Positions 1 through 9,079 of a stretch of 59,088 nucleotides of DNA are shown piece by piece. Both the position numbers and the translations under genes were made by a program. Positions within the stretch are counted from its first letter, which is position 1; every line of letters starts with the position of its first letter. Under the pieces are notes generated by a model. The model was not told where the DNA came from and searched no databases. It was given only the letters and a program-made list of their open reading frames with translations. This DNA comes from Pseudonocardia alaniniphila (GTDB lineage: Bacteria; Actinomycetota; Actinomycetes; Mycobacteriales; Pseudonocardiaceae). The DNA lies in the NCBI RefSeq assembly GCF_022524485.1, contig NZ_JAKXMK010000050.1, positions 1 to 59,088 on the forward strand, read 5' to 3'.

Positions 1-158
1 AACCGGATGCGATCGCGCCGCCCGTTGACCAGCACTTCACACCACTCCTCGTCCTGGTCGAGGAGCAGGTCGCCGTCGAGTGCGGGAAGAAATACTTCGA
101 AATCTGCCGATGAGGTGACTCCGGAAAGCATCAGCTTGTTCGGGTTACTGGTGGTCAT
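1..158 (-). CDS. N-terminus of a clipped gene, possibly a SAM-dependent methyltransferase
   Basis: An open frame starts with ATG at 156-158 on the minus strand, preceded by a strong ribosome binding site (GGAGGGG, two bases upstream), and runs off the left window edge after about 52 codons. The visible protein begins MTTSNPNKLMLSGVTSSADF and has an acidic stretch followed by EEWCEVLVNGRRDRIR. From memory this resembles the N-terminal lead of some actinobacterial class I methyltransferases, but no catalytic motif lies inside the window, so the function is a guess. That it is a real gene is well supported by the RBS and codon use. Confidence 0.55.
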   Translation of the reverse strand, partial: MTTSNPNKLMLSGVTSSADFEVFLPALDGDLLLDQDEEWCEVLVNGRRDRIR

Positions 159-440
159 TACCCCTCCGTGCGACCTCGTCCAGGTCAACGGAAGCGCGAA
201 TCGCCACGCGTCACACGTCACGCGTCGCGCCTCCGGCTTCTGGCTGCAATGACGATACAACGGGTTTCGTGACGTGCATGGAAATCTATACGGAAATCAA
301 CATAGACTTGTACGAGCGGCGGTGATCGCGCTCACGAAAAGCTTGGCGCGTTCTCTGCTCACCCCTAGGATCCGACCAATTCCCGATGCGCGCGAGCAGG
401 ACGCACATGGCACGTGTGCGCCATCCTGGTACTGCAACCT

Positions 441-452
441 CCTGGTACCAGG
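441..452. promoter_or_regulatory. Perfect 12-bp palindrome upstream of an HTH-regulator relic
   Basis: CCTGGTACCAGG is a perfect palindrome. A partial copy (ATCCTGGTAC) lies at 423-432. Together they sit 25-55 bases before the ATG of the truncated regulator at 478, the usual place for an autoregulatory operator. Binding by that regulator family is inference. Confidence 0.4.
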
Positions 453-477
453 ATGCGGGCGGTGCTTACCTGGGACG

Positions 478-558
478 ATGAACTCCGTCGTCGAAGAACG
501 CGTCCGCCGTGGTGACCTCGGCGCGTTCCTGCGCAGTCGGCGCATCCGCATCACACCC
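478..558 (+). pseudogene. Truncated N-terminus of an MmyB-like XRE regulator (relic)
   Basis: ATG at 478 opens MNSVVEERVRRGDLGAFLRS, then RRIRITP. This is the typical first 25-30 residues of MmyB-type helix-turn-helix regulators, where a short charged lead and LGxFLRSRR precede the HTH. After ITP the resemblance stops and a stop codon follows at about 592, so the DNA-binding helices and ligand domain are missing. It appears to be the 5' remnant of a deleted regulator, still with its palindromic operator region upstream. The stretch 159-707 otherwise holds no gene that I can support. Confidence 0.45.
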
Positions 559-707
559 GCCTGGAACAACGGTGCTGGAATGTATTTCTTGTGACGCGGA
601 GGTCGTCTCGTGGCGGCTGGGGCTGAATAGACCTTGCCGGAGCCATCTGCGTCCACCGCGGCGAATTCCGCGTGACCGCATCAGCGGGCGGTGTGAGGGT
701 ACGGATC

Positions 708-2165
708 ATGACCACTCGAGTACGCACGTCCGCAGGGGCGGTCCGAGGAAGCTGGGAGGACGGGGTAGCCGTGTACCGCGGCGTGCCCTTCGCCGCGCCC
801 CCTGTCGGACGGAACCGATTCGCCGCCCCCCGCCCCGTCGTCCCGTGGGACGGGGTGCGTGATGCCACTCGGTTCGGCGCGCCCCCACCGCAGCCTGACC
901 GGCCGACGGAGGGAGTGGACTGGTTGAACCTCGCGGTCTGGACGCCCGATCCAGGTCGGACCGGCCTCCCGGTCCTGGTGTGGATCAGCGGTGGCACGTA
1001 CCTGAACTGCAACTCAGCCAATCCGCACCTCGCGGGCGCGACGCCGGCGCGAGACGGTGCGGTCGTGGCGAGCGCCCACTACCGGACCGGGGCCGAGGGC
1101 TTCGCCCGGCTCGACGGCGCGCCGGACAACCGCGGTCTGCTCGATCAGATCGCCGCACTCCGGTGGGTGCAGGACAACATCGCCGCCTTCGGTGGGGACC
1201 CGGGCAACGTCACCGTCTTCGGGCAGTCCGCAGGAGCGGGCTCGATCGCTGCGCTGCTGGTGATGCCCGAGGCGGCCGGCCTGTTCCGTCGCGCGATCCT
1301 GCAGAGCCTCCCGGGCACCTTCTTCGCTCCCGATCTCGCTGCGGACGTCGCGACGGAGGTCAGCGCCGAGCTCGGCCGCTCGCCCCGTGCCGAGGAACTG
1401 GAGGCCGTCGCGCCCGATGATCTCGTTGCGGCGGCCCGGTCCGTGACCGACCGTCTTCCGCAGCGCGTGGGCCGGTGGGGTCCGGTGGCGTACACGCCTA
1501 CGCCGTTCTCCCCGGTGGTGGACGGTGAGGTCCTGCCGGCGTCTCCGTGGGCCGCGCTCTCCGATGGCGCGGCGCGTGATGTCGATCTGCTCGTCGGGCA
1601 CACCCGTGACGAGTTCAGCTTGCTCGCCGCAGAGCTCGGTACGGCGCCCGTCGACGACGCCGAGGTGGACACGCTGCTGAACGTGCTGACACCGACGCCG
1701 GGCGTGCAGCGGTACCGAGCGGCTCATCCGTTCGCCTCTCCGATCGAGCTGCGCGATACGGCCATGTCGGACTGGTTGTGGCGGATGCCGGCCCTCCACC
1801 TCGCCGAGGCTGCCCGCGCCGGTGGAGCGCGGGTGTGGCTCTACGAGCTCTGCTGGGGGTTCAACTCCCTGGGCGCCTCGCACGGCCTCGACACCTTGCT
1901 CGTGTTCGGCACCGCCGAAATCGAAACGGGGCTCACGGAAGCAGGCTCGGACGCCGTGGCGCAGTCCCGTGGCTTGTCGAACCTGATGCGGGCCGAGCAC
2001 CTGTCGTTCGCCGCCACCGGCAATCCCGGCTGGGCCCGCTACACACCCCACGAGCGCAACACGCGCGTGTATGACACCCGGTCCACCATCACCCGGTACC
2101 CGGAGGAGCGGTCACGCAGGATCTGGCGTGATCGACGGTTCGGCGCCCTGGGCCTGACGACGTGA
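708..2165 (+). CDS. Type-B carboxylesterase family alpha/beta hydrolase
   Basis: Predicted serine hydrolase of about 485 residues, normal for carboxylesterase/para-nitrobenzyl esterase enzymes that cleave carboxylic esters. The nucleophile elbow GQSAG gives Ser174. The family landmark YRGVPFAAPPVG is near the N-terminus and LRWVQDNIAAFGGDP precedes the elbow. The acid is probably in GHTRDEF and the histidine in GASHGLDTLLVFG. The oxyanion segment reads ISGGTY rather than the usual HGG, a mild departure. There is no signal peptide, so it is probably cytoplasmic. ATG 708 is chosen because GAGGG lies about 9 bases upstream; a GTG at 672 is also in frame. Substrate unknown. Confidence 0.88.
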   Translation: MTTRVRTSAGAVRGSWEDGVAVYRGVPFAAPPVGRNRFAAPRPVVPWDGVRDATRFGAPPPQPDRPTEGVDWLNLAVWTPDPGRTGLPVLVWISGGTYLNCNSANPHLAGATPARDGAVVASAHYRTGAEGFARLDGAPDNRGLLDQIAALRWVQDNIAAFGGDPGNVTVFGQSAGAGSIAALLVMPEAAGLFRRAILQSLPGTFFAPDLAADVATEVSAELGRSPRAEELEAVAPDDLVAAARSVTDRLPQRVGRWGPVAYTPTPFSPVVDGEVLPASPWAALSDGAARDVDLLVGHTRDEFSLLAAELGTAPVDDAEVDTLLNVLTPTPGVQRYRAAHPFASPIELRDTAMSDWLWRMPALHLAEAARAGGARVWLYELCWGFNSLGASHGLDTLLVFGTAEIETGLTEAGSDAVAQSRGLSNLMRAEHLSFAATGNPGWARYTPHERNTRVYDTRSTITRYPEERSRRIWRDRRFGALGLTT

Positions 2166-2229
2166 CAGAGCGACAGATCCGGCGTGCGACTCACCCGGCC
2201 ACGGGCCTGTTCCCCCGGCGCCCGCGGGG

Positions 2230-3798
2230 TCAGAGCCTGCAGCGGGCGTCGGGGGCGGGGGTCTGCAGGTCGATGAGGTAGGCGGCGACCACGTCGTTCA
2301 CGCATGGGCTGGTGCCGGACAGCGCGACGGTGTGCTGCTCGCCCTCGACCGTGAGCATGCTGCCGCCGAGGGACCTGGCCAGACTGGTTCCCGCCTCGAA
2401 CGGGGTGGAGGGGTCGCCGGTGATGGAGATGGTCAGCGTCGGCGGCAGGCCCTCGACCGCGTCGGCGTAGGGGTAGTCCAGCGTCGGTTCGACCGGCCAG
2501 AACTCGCAGCCGTCCCGGGTGCCGGCGACGCCTGTGCCGGAGTCGAGGAACGGGGCCGCTTCGAACAGTTGCCGGCGCAGCTCCGTCTCCTGCTCGGGTG
2601 TGCGGCGCTGCTCGTCCAGGCAGTTGATGGCGTAGTTGGCCTCGGCGTAGTTGGTCCACCGCCCGGTCGCGTCACGGCCGCCGAAGGCGTCGCCCAGCGC
2701 CAGCAACGTGTCGCCGCGGCCCTGCTGGACCTCGGTGATCCCGCGGAGGATGTCGGGCCACTGGGCGGCGGTGTACAGCCCCGCGATCACGGCGCCGGTC
2801 GCCTGGTTGTAGGTCAGCCGACGACCGGAGGCGGTGGGTACCGGCGCGTCGATGAGTGGCCGGACGATGCCCTGGAACACCTCGGCGGCACGGCCGGGAT
2901 CGCCGCCCAGCGGGCAGGCCGGGCCCGCGGCGCAGGCGGTGGCCAGTTGCTCGAAAGAGCGCTGGAACCCGGCGTACTGGGTGAGCCGCCGCTCCACGGT
3001 CCCCAGCTTCGGGTTGACGGCGCCGTCGAGGACCATCGCCCGCACGTTCTGCGGGAACATCTCGGCGTAGACCGCGCCGAGGCGGGTGCCGTAACTCTGG
3101 CCGAGATAACTCAGCTGCTCGTCACCGAGCGCGGCCCGCAGTACGTCCATGTCCCGGGCTGCATCGCGGGTGCCCACCGTGGCCAGCACCTGCTCACCGC
3201 CTGAGCCCGCTGCGCACGCCGTCACCAGCCCTCGGGTGTCCTCCTCGGTCCACTGCCCTTCCTGGCCGATCAGCGTGGTCATCGGCCCGTCGTCCATCTC
3301 CGCGTCGGTGAAGCAGCTGATCGCAGGGGTCGAGGCGCCCACGCCGCGCGGGTCGAACCCGATCAGGTCGAACCGCTTGGTGACCGGGCTCTGCGCGAGC
3401 AGCTTCGCCGAGATCGCGGCCTGCAGGAGCCCGGCGCCGCCCGGGCCGCCGGGGTTGATCAGCAGCGACCCGAGCCGCTCGCCACGAGCGGGCACGCGCA
3501 GCACCGCGATCTGTGCGCTCGGCCCGTCCGGGTCGGCGTAGTCGAGAGGCACCTGCATCCGGACGCACTCCAGCTGCGGGTTGGCGGCGTAGACCTGCTC
3601 CTCGGTGGTGGTCGTGGCGTACTCGCCGCATGGCCCGAAGGGCAGCGGCTGGTCGTAGAAGCGAGCCAGCGCCGTGGCCGGGGACTCCGTCGCGGTGTCG
3701 ACGGCGCCGCTCGGGGCGGCGCACGAGACCACAGCCAGCAACAGCGGCAGGCCCGTGGCCGCCAGCCGGCGCCGGGCCCGGGAAGAACGAACGGCCAT
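2230..3798 (-). CDS. Secreted lipoprotein alpha/beta hydrolase, tripeptidyl aminopeptidase-like
   Basis: About 522 residues. The N-terminus is basic, then hydrophobic, and ends in a lipobox (VVSC, Cys26), so the mature protein is probably a membrane-anchored lipoprotein. The nucleophile is in LGQSYGT, preceded by INPGGPGGAG (oxyanion region) and FDPRGVGAS. The C-terminal TAP-like domain carries the probable Asp (GDPSTPFEAG) and His (EGEQHTVAL). The family includes Streptomyces SlpD/SlpE and tripeptidyl aminopeptidases, plus some proteins that hydrolyse non-peptide substrates. ATG 3798 is chosen over the upstream 3861 because GGAGGAG sits just before it. A paralogue of the same architecture lies at 12320-13942. 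Confidence 0.88.
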   Translation of the reverse strand: MAVRSSRARRRLAATGLPLLLAVVSCAAPSGAVDTATESPATALARFYDQPLPFGPCGEYATTTTEEQVYAANPQLECVRMQVPLDYADPDGPSAQIAVLRVPARGERLGSLLINPGGPGGAGLLQAAISAKLLAQSPVTKRFDLIGFDPRGVGASTPAISCFTDAEMDDGPMTTLIGQEGQWTEEDTRGLVTACAAGSGGEQVLATVGTRDAARDMDVLRAALGDEQLSYLGQSYGTRLGAVYAEMFPQNVRAMVLDGAVNPKLGTVERRLTQYAGFQRSFEQLATACAAGPACPLGGDPGRAAEVFQGIVRPLIDAPVPTASGRRLTYNQATGAVIAGLYTAAQWPDILRGITEVQQGRGDTLLALGDAFGGRDATGRWTNYAEANYAINCLDEQRRTPEQETELRRQLFEAAPFLDSGTGVAGTRDGCEFWPVEPTLDYPYADAVEGLPPTLTISITGDPSTPFEAGTSLARSLGGSMLTVEGEQHTVALSGTSPCVNDVVAAYLIDLQTPAPDARCRL

Positions 3799-3927
3799 GA
3801 TCTCCTCCTCGGGCAAGGGTCTCGGGCAGTTGATCATCTCCCGTCGATCGACACCCTGCACGTTGAGTGCTTACGTCCAGCAGAGACAGGCTCGAATCGG
3901 GCGCGTTGCTTGGCGCGGGGCTACGCG

Positions 3928-4863
3928 CTATCGCGGGTCGGTCACGAAGACGTCCGCCAAAGCGGGGTTGTAGGCGTGCACGAGGATGCCGAAGATGATG
4001 GCGTCGAAGGTCAGATGGACGGTGACCACGTAGGGCAGTGATCGGGTGCGCTGGAAGATGTAGCCCTGCAGCAGGGCGAAGGGCACCGTGAGCAGCGGGC
4101 CCCAGCCTCGGTAGCCCAGCTCCCAGAGGAACGAGACGAACACCACGGACTGCAAGAGGTTCGCCTGCCAGAACGGGAAGTGGTGGCGGAGCAGGGCGAA
4201 GACGATGCAGATGAAGAACAGCTCGTCCCACAGCCCGACGGCGTTCACCCCGATGAACAGCCGGATGATCTCGTTGGCGCCGGTGATGTCAGGCCAGTTC
4301 CGGTAGGCGCCCGAGCCCAGGAAGTACACCGGCAGGATCAGGTAGCCCCCGACGACCACCAGCGCCAGGTAGCCGAACTCGAACCGGCTCCACCGGTTCC
4401 CGGTTCCGACCGGGAACGTGATGATGTTCTCCCGGTACCACCATCGGGAGAGGGCGTATGGCAGGGCGACCGCCGCTGACAGGGTGATCGCGAACCGGAC
4501 CATCGCGGCGTTGCTCAGGTCCGCCTCCAGCGACATCGTGCTGATGACGACCAGGCCGGCGGCGATGAGGATCAGGTGCCGGAGCAGCAGACGGTCCACC
4601 ACCGCTGCGACGACCAGACCGGCGACGATCAGCGCGTATCCGATCGGTCGCTCCTGCAGGCCGAACAGCGCGATCGCGGACACCACCACCAGTGCCGCGG
4701 CCAGCAGCCGGTTCCACGAGGGCCGTGCGATGGACCGGCCCTCGTGGCTGTCGGGAGTCGTCACACTGCCGCTCACCTCGCCAGCATGGCGGGACCTCGT
4801 CGGTGCGGACAACTTCGCCACGGGATCCGGGATCGCAGCCACCGCCGACCCGTCCATCGGCAC
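3928..4863 (-). CDS. CPBP-family intramembrane metalloprotease-like membrane protein
   Basis: About 311 residues with a hydrophilic N-terminus of about 45 residues and then roughly eight membrane segments. The C-terminal third resembles CPBP/CAAX prenyl-protease (Abi) proteins: WDELFFICIVFALLRHHF stands where the EExxxR motif is expected, followed by FLWELGYRGW and a late HLTFDA histidine. The first motif reads DE rather than EE, so catalysis is uncertain. The start is a GTG at 4863 with an ATG two codons later; either could be used. It lies 94 bases downstream of, and codirectional with, the large LuxR regulator, suggesting co-transcription. Confidence 0.7.
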   Translation of the reverse strand: MPMDGSAVAAIPDPVAKLSAPTRSRHAGEVSGSVTTPDSHEGRSIARPSWNRLLAAALVVVSAIALFGLQERPIGYALIVAGLVVAAVVDRLLLRHLILIAAGLVVISTMSLEADLSNAAMVRFAITLSAAVALPYALSRWWYRENIITFPVGTGNRWSRFEFGYLALVVVGGYLILPVYFLGSGAYRNWPDITGANEIIRLFIGVNAVGLWDELFFICIVFALLRHHFPFWQANLLQSVVFVSFLWELGYRGWGPLLTVPFALLQGYIFQRTRSLPYVVTVHLTFDAIIFGILVHAYNPALADVFVTDPR

Positions 4864-4957
4864 GTGAGGCGCCCACCGTCACGGACGTCCTCAAAGACGG
4901 ACCGACGGCTCGTGGCGAGCGTCGGCCGTAGCGGGCTGAAGCTGAGCCGGACCTTGG

Positions 4958-7687
4958 TCAGGGGAGCCGTATTTCCTTGAGCTGCCGGCGGGAGGTGATG
5001 CCCAGCTTGCGGAAGATGCTGCGCAGGTGGGCTTCGATCGTGCGTGGGCTCAGGAACAGCTGCGCGCCGACCTCTCTGGAGGTTGCGCCGGTGGCGACCA
5101 GCCTGGCGATGTGCAGCTCCTGGGCGGTGAGTGCGTCGGCGGGTTGGGCGGTTCGGCGGCGCGGGTGCTCGCCGGTGGCACGGAGCTCGCGGGCGGCACG
5201 GGCGGCGAACGCCTCGGCGCCCATGTCGGACAGCATGTCGTGGGCGATGCGGAGGTGCTCGCGGGCGTCGTGACGGTGGCCGCCGCGGCGCAGCCACTCG
5301 CCGTAGACGAGGTGCGTGCGGGCGAGGTGGGTGGCCATGCGGCAGCTTCCGAGCCGGTCGATGGCCTCGCGGTAGTGCTCGTCGGCGGTGATGCCGGTGC
5401 TGGTCAGCGCCTGTGAGCGGGCGGCCAGCCCGAGTGCCCAGTGGGTGGCGCCGGCGCGGGCTCGCGAGGTGAGTTCATCGAGGGCAGCGGCCGCCCGCTC
5501 CGGCTGGCCGGCGCGGGCGGCCGCCTCGACGAGCTCGGGCAGGGCGAGGTTGCGGTGCGACAACTCGTAGGACTGGGACGCCCGCGTGGCGGCGTCCAAG
5601 GCTGCCGCGTAGTCGCCGACGCCGTTGTACAGCACGGACATCGAGTAATGGGCCAACGTGACTTCGGTGCCCTCCTCCCGTCCGGTCGCCTGCTGGACGC
5701 TGGCCGCGAACAGCTCGGCGGCTTCGGATCGGCGGCCGCACCATGCAGCCAGGAGGAGCCGGGCGTGGCGTAGCGGAACGGCGCCGGTCGCCCGGGTGAT
5801 CGCGGTCTCCTCGGCTGCGAGCTCGGCGGCGTGGGCGAGTTCGCCCGCGAGTACGAGCGCGGCGGACTGGAAGATGAGCGCGGCGGGGAGTTCGGCCAGC
5901 GCGCCCGCTTCACGTGTGAGTTGGACGTTCCGGCCGGCGAGCTTGTGGACCATCTCGTCGTCGAACAGCGCCGCCGCGGTGCGGCCTGCCAGCCACAGCG
6001 AGCGACGGCTGTCGGTGTCGAACGCATCCAGCGCCCGGCGTAGCCCGGGCACGCCCACCTCGTACCCCTGCGTGTATGTCGTCACCAGTCCGTCGAGCAG
6101 CAGATCGATCGGCGTTGGCGACCCCGGAGCAGCGGGCGCGGCCTGTGCCGCTTCGGCCACCTCCGGCACCCCGCGGCCGTACCGGAGGGGGCCGGTGATG
6201 ATCGCCGCGTCGAGCGCATGCAGGTAGGTCTCGCGGGCCAGCGTGGCATCCAGCGGGGCGAGCGTCCTGGCCGCATCCAGCAACATGCCCGGCGCCTCGC
6301 TGCCGCGCGTCAGGTGGAACGCGATCTGGGCGCGCAGCAGCTCGAGACGGGCGCGTTGGAGGGCGTCCAGCGACCCGGCAGCGGCGATCGCCAGCAACTT
6401 CGAGGCGGCCTCCGACGCTCCGGCCTCGTGCTTGGCGTGCGCGCCGTCCAAGGCACGGCGGCGACGGCGGGTGGGTTCGGACGACAGTTCGGCTGCCTGC
6501 TGCAGGAACGCGGCCGCAGCGGCCAGCCCGCCCCGGCCGCGGGCCCGACCGGCTGAGCGCTCCAGCTCCGTGGCGACCTCTTCGTCGACGCCCGACACCG
6601 CCTGCGCACGGTGCCACGCCCGCCGGTCGGGATCGGACCACGGATCCGTGGCGGTGGCCAGCGCACGATGCACGCGGCGCCGGTCGGTCGGCGTCGCGGC
6701 CCGGTACACCGCCGAACGCACCAGTGGATGACGGAACCGCACCACGGTGTCGATCTCCACCAACCCGGCCGTCTCCGCCGGCCCGGCTGCCTCGTGCTCG
6801 ATCCCGAGGTCTCCAGCTGCGCGCCACAGCAGCGCCACGTCACCGGTCGGCTCGGCCGCGGCGACCAGCAGCAGCAACCTGGTCTCGGCGGGCATACCAC
6901 CGGAGCGCCGGCGGAAGGCATCCTCGACGCCGCGCGGGACGTCCAGGACGTCCGGCCGTCCGAACCCACCGGCCAGCCGCGCGTGCTCCGCGCCTCGGGG
7001 CAGTTCCAGCAGCGCCAGCGGGTTGCCGCGCGCCTCGGCGATGATCCGGTCGCGCACCTCGTCGTCCAGCGTTGTCCGGGCCGCGCCGGCCAGCAGTGCC
7101 CGCGAGTCAGCCTCGCCGAGCCCGTTCAGGCGCAGCTCGGGAAGCCCGGTGAGCGCCGGGAGGTCGCTCTCATCGGGGTCGCGCAGCGCGAACACCAGCC
7201 CGACCCGCTCGGCCACCAGCCGCCGCGCCACGAACGCGAGAACCTGGGCGGACGCCTGGTCCAGCCACTGGGCGTCATCCAGGAGGCACAGCAGCGGCCG
7301 GTCCTCGGAGACGTCGGCGAGCAGGTTCAGGGTGGCCAACCCGACCAGGAACCGGTCCGGCGCGGTGCCGCTGCGCAGCCCTAACGCCACACCCAGGGCA
7401 GCCTGCTGTGGCTCGGGCAGGGCACCGGCCCGGTCCAGCAGATGCGCGCACAGCTGGTGCAAACCGGCGAACGCGAACTGCGTCTCGGACTCGACGCCGC
7501 ATGCGCGCTCCACCCGGAACCCCGACGAGGTCGCGGTCGCCGCGGTGTGCTCCAGCAGCGCGGTCTTGCCGATGCCCGCCTCACCGCGCACCACCAGCAC
7601 CCGGCTGCGCCCGGCCCGAGCCTCCGTGAGCAAGTGTTCGACGGCCTCGCGCTCGGCGCGCCGGCCCAGCAGGTTCGCCAGATCCAT
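4958..7687 (-). CDS. Large ATP-binding LuxR-family (LAL) transcriptional regulator
   Basis: 909 residues, typical of LAL regulators. The N-terminal AAA/NTPase domain has Walker A GEAGIGKT at residues 35-42 and a Walker B-like LLCLLDDAQWLD. A long helical, probably TPR-like middle follows. The C-terminal LuxR helix-turn-helix is clear (LTAQELHIARLVATGATSRE, then SPRTIEAHLRSIFRKLGI). Such proteins couple nucleotide and ligand sensing to transcription activation, often of nearby genes. The CPBP membrane protein downstream is the obvious partner gene, though the regulon cannot be read from sequence. The ATG at 7685-7687 has a G-rich element (GACGGGG) just upstream. Confidence 0.9.
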   Translation of the reverse strand: MDLANLLGRRAEREAVEHLLTEARAGRSRVLVVRGEAGIGKTALLEHTAATATSSGFRVERACGVESETQFAFAGLHQLCAHLLDRAGALPEPQQAALGVALGLRSGTAPDRFLVGLATLNLLADVSEDRPLLCLLDDAQWLDQASAQVLAFVARRLVAERVGLVFALRDPDESDLPALTGLPELRLNGLGEADSRALLAGAARTTLDDEVRDRIIAEARGNPLALLELPRGAEHARLAGGFGRPDVLDVPRGVEDAFRRRSGGMPAETRLLLLVAAAEPTGDVALLWRAAGDLGIEHEAAGPAETAGLVEIDTVVRFRHPLVRSAVYRAATPTDRRRVHRALATATDPWSDPDRRAWHRAQAVSGVDEEVATELERSAGRARGRGGLAAAAAFLQQAAELSSEPTRRRRRALDGAHAKHEAGASEAASKLLAIAAAGSLDALQRARLELLRAQIAFHLTRGSEAPGMLLDAARTLAPLDATLARETYLHALDAAIITGPLRYGRGVPEVAEAAQAAPAAPGSPTPIDLLLDGLVTTYTQGYEVGVPGLRRALDAFDTDSRRSLWLAGRTAAALFDDEMVHKLAGRNVQLTREAGALAELPAALIFQSAALVLAGELAHAAELAAEETAITRATGAVPLRHARLLLAAWCGRRSEAAELFAASVQQATGREEGTEVTLAHYSMSVLYNGVGDYAAALDAATRASQSYELSHRNLALPELVEAAARAGQPERAAAALDELTSRARAGATHWALGLAARSQALTSTGITADEHYREAIDRLGSCRMATHLARTHLVYGEWLRRGGHRHDAREHLRIAHDMLSDMGAEAFAARAARELRATGEHPRRRTAQPADALTAQELHIARLVATGATSREVGAQLFLSPRTIEAHLRSIFRKLGITSRRQLKEIRLP

Positions 7688-8165
7688 GCCCCGTCCGACT
7701 CAGGCCGAGCCCTCCGTACCTGGTCGTGAGACTAGGCCATCGGCACCGATGTCGATCAGGTCGTCGTCGACGCGACGACGTCGAACCAGGCCGCGGCCTG
7801 CGGTCATCGACCAGGCGTGATCAGCCGCCTGGTGCTGCGTCGGCAGAGTGGACGACACCCATCGGACCGCCCATGCGGTCCAGCACGGTCGGTCCCGGCT
7901 CGCCCGCTGCGGAGGTCAGCGGAGCGAGGGGCTCGGTCGGAGGTGTGTCGTCGGGTCGGGGTGCCGGTCGGTCGTGGACATGTCCTCTTCCCAGGTCGTC
8001 GCTCGTATCGGGGACCAGGGAAGGCGGTGCCGCTGCGGCATGCTCAACCCGCTGTGAGGCAGCACACCCCACGGTCGGTTATGTCCGGCTTGCGTGTGCC
8101 GTGGCGGCACGGTGTCGGGTGGTGCTGTCGGCACAGGGTCGACCGGGACGGGACGGGGGGCTCCG
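7688..8165. other. Intergenic region without a supported gene
   Basis: About 480 bases between the start of the LuxR regulator (leftward) and the start of the SDR gene (rightward). Open frames here have arginine/proline-rich composition typical of off-frame high-GC DNA, with no ribosome binding site or recognisable domain. It must hold the promoters of both divergent genes, but I see no convincing palindrome. Confidence 0.5.
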
Positions 8166-9026
8166 GTGAGTGGGTACGTCGTGACGGGATCGGCGTCGGG
8201 GATGGGTGCCGCGGTGGCCGAACGGCTGCGCGCGGCCGGTCGGCCGGTGATCGGGGTGGACCTGCATGACGTCGACGTCGTCGCCGACCTCGGTACGCCG
8301 GAGGGCCGTTCGGCCGCTGCCGAGGCAGTGCTGGAGTGGTCGGGGGGCCAGCTCGACGGCGCCGTACTGGCGGCCGGGATCAGTCCGGTGCCGGGGCCCG
8401 ACCGGCCGCGGCGGATCATGCAGGTCAACCACCTGGGCACGGTGGAGCTTCTGGCTGCGCTGCGGCCCGCGCTCGCGGCGACCGGCGCTGCCCGGGCAGT
8501 GGTGTTCGGCAGCAACTCGGCCACCATCACCCCGGGCGTCCCCCGGCACGTCGTCCGGGCGCTCCTCGCCGGAAAGGTCGACCGGGCAGCGCGGACGCTG
8601 CGGCTGGCCGGGGCGGTGGCGCCGAACATCGCCTATGCCGCGTCGAAGTCCGCGGTGGCCGAATGGGCCCGACGCGCGGCCGTGACCCCGGAGTGGGCCG
8701 GGGCCGGGATCCGGCTCAACGTACTCGCGCCCGGTCCGGTGGCGACCCCGCTGCTCGACGGGGAACGGGCACACCTCAGTCCGGCGGCGGCCGCGGCGTT
8801 CCGCTCGCTGCCTGTGCCTGTCGGCGGTGTCGGCGACCCGGGAGATCTCGCCGAGTGGGTCATGATGATGCTCTCGCCCGCGGCGGCCTTCCTGTGCGGA
8901 AGCGTCGTCGTCGTCGACGGCGGCACCGAGGCGTGGCTGCGTGCGGGTGAGTGGCCACGGCCCGTGCCGCTGCATCGGGTGCCCGGTTGGCTGCTGCGGT
9001 TCCGGGCCTTCGCCCGGTCCCGGTGA
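8166..9026 (+). CDS. Short-chain dehydrogenase/reductase (3-alpha-hydroxysteroid dehydrogenase-like)
   Basis: About 286 residues. The N-terminal Rossmann motif TGSASGMG binds NAD(P)H, a VDLHD turn follows beta-2, and LDGAVLAAGI matches the NNAG region of small classical SDRs. The catalytic pair is YAASK (Tyr157, Lys161), then the RLNVLAPGPVATPLL segment. An insertion before YxxxK (PGVPRHVVRALLAGKVDRAA) is typical of the 3-alpha-HSD-like group. Substrate unknown. GTG 8166 is chosen because GGGGGG lies 5-8 bases upstream and the protein then begins directly at the first strand. It converges on the MerR gene. Confidence 0.85.
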   Translation: MSGYVVTGSASGMGAAVAERLRAAGRPVIGVDLHDVDVVADLGTPEGRSAAAEAVLEWSGGQLDGAVLAAGISPVPGPDRPRRIMQVNHLGTVELLAALRPALAATGAARAVVFGSNSATITPGVPRHVVRALLAGKVDRAARTLRLAGAVAPNIAYAASKSAVAEWARRAAVTPEWAGAGIRLNVLAPGPVATPLLDGERAHLSPAAAAAFRSLPVPVGGVGDPGDLAEWVMMMLSPAAAFLCGSVVVVDGGTEAWLRAGEWPRPVPLHRVPGWLLRFRAFARSR

Positions 9027-9079
9027 GCTGCCCGCACCATGCGACGACGAACCACTCCGCGGCCCCGACCTGGCCGGGG

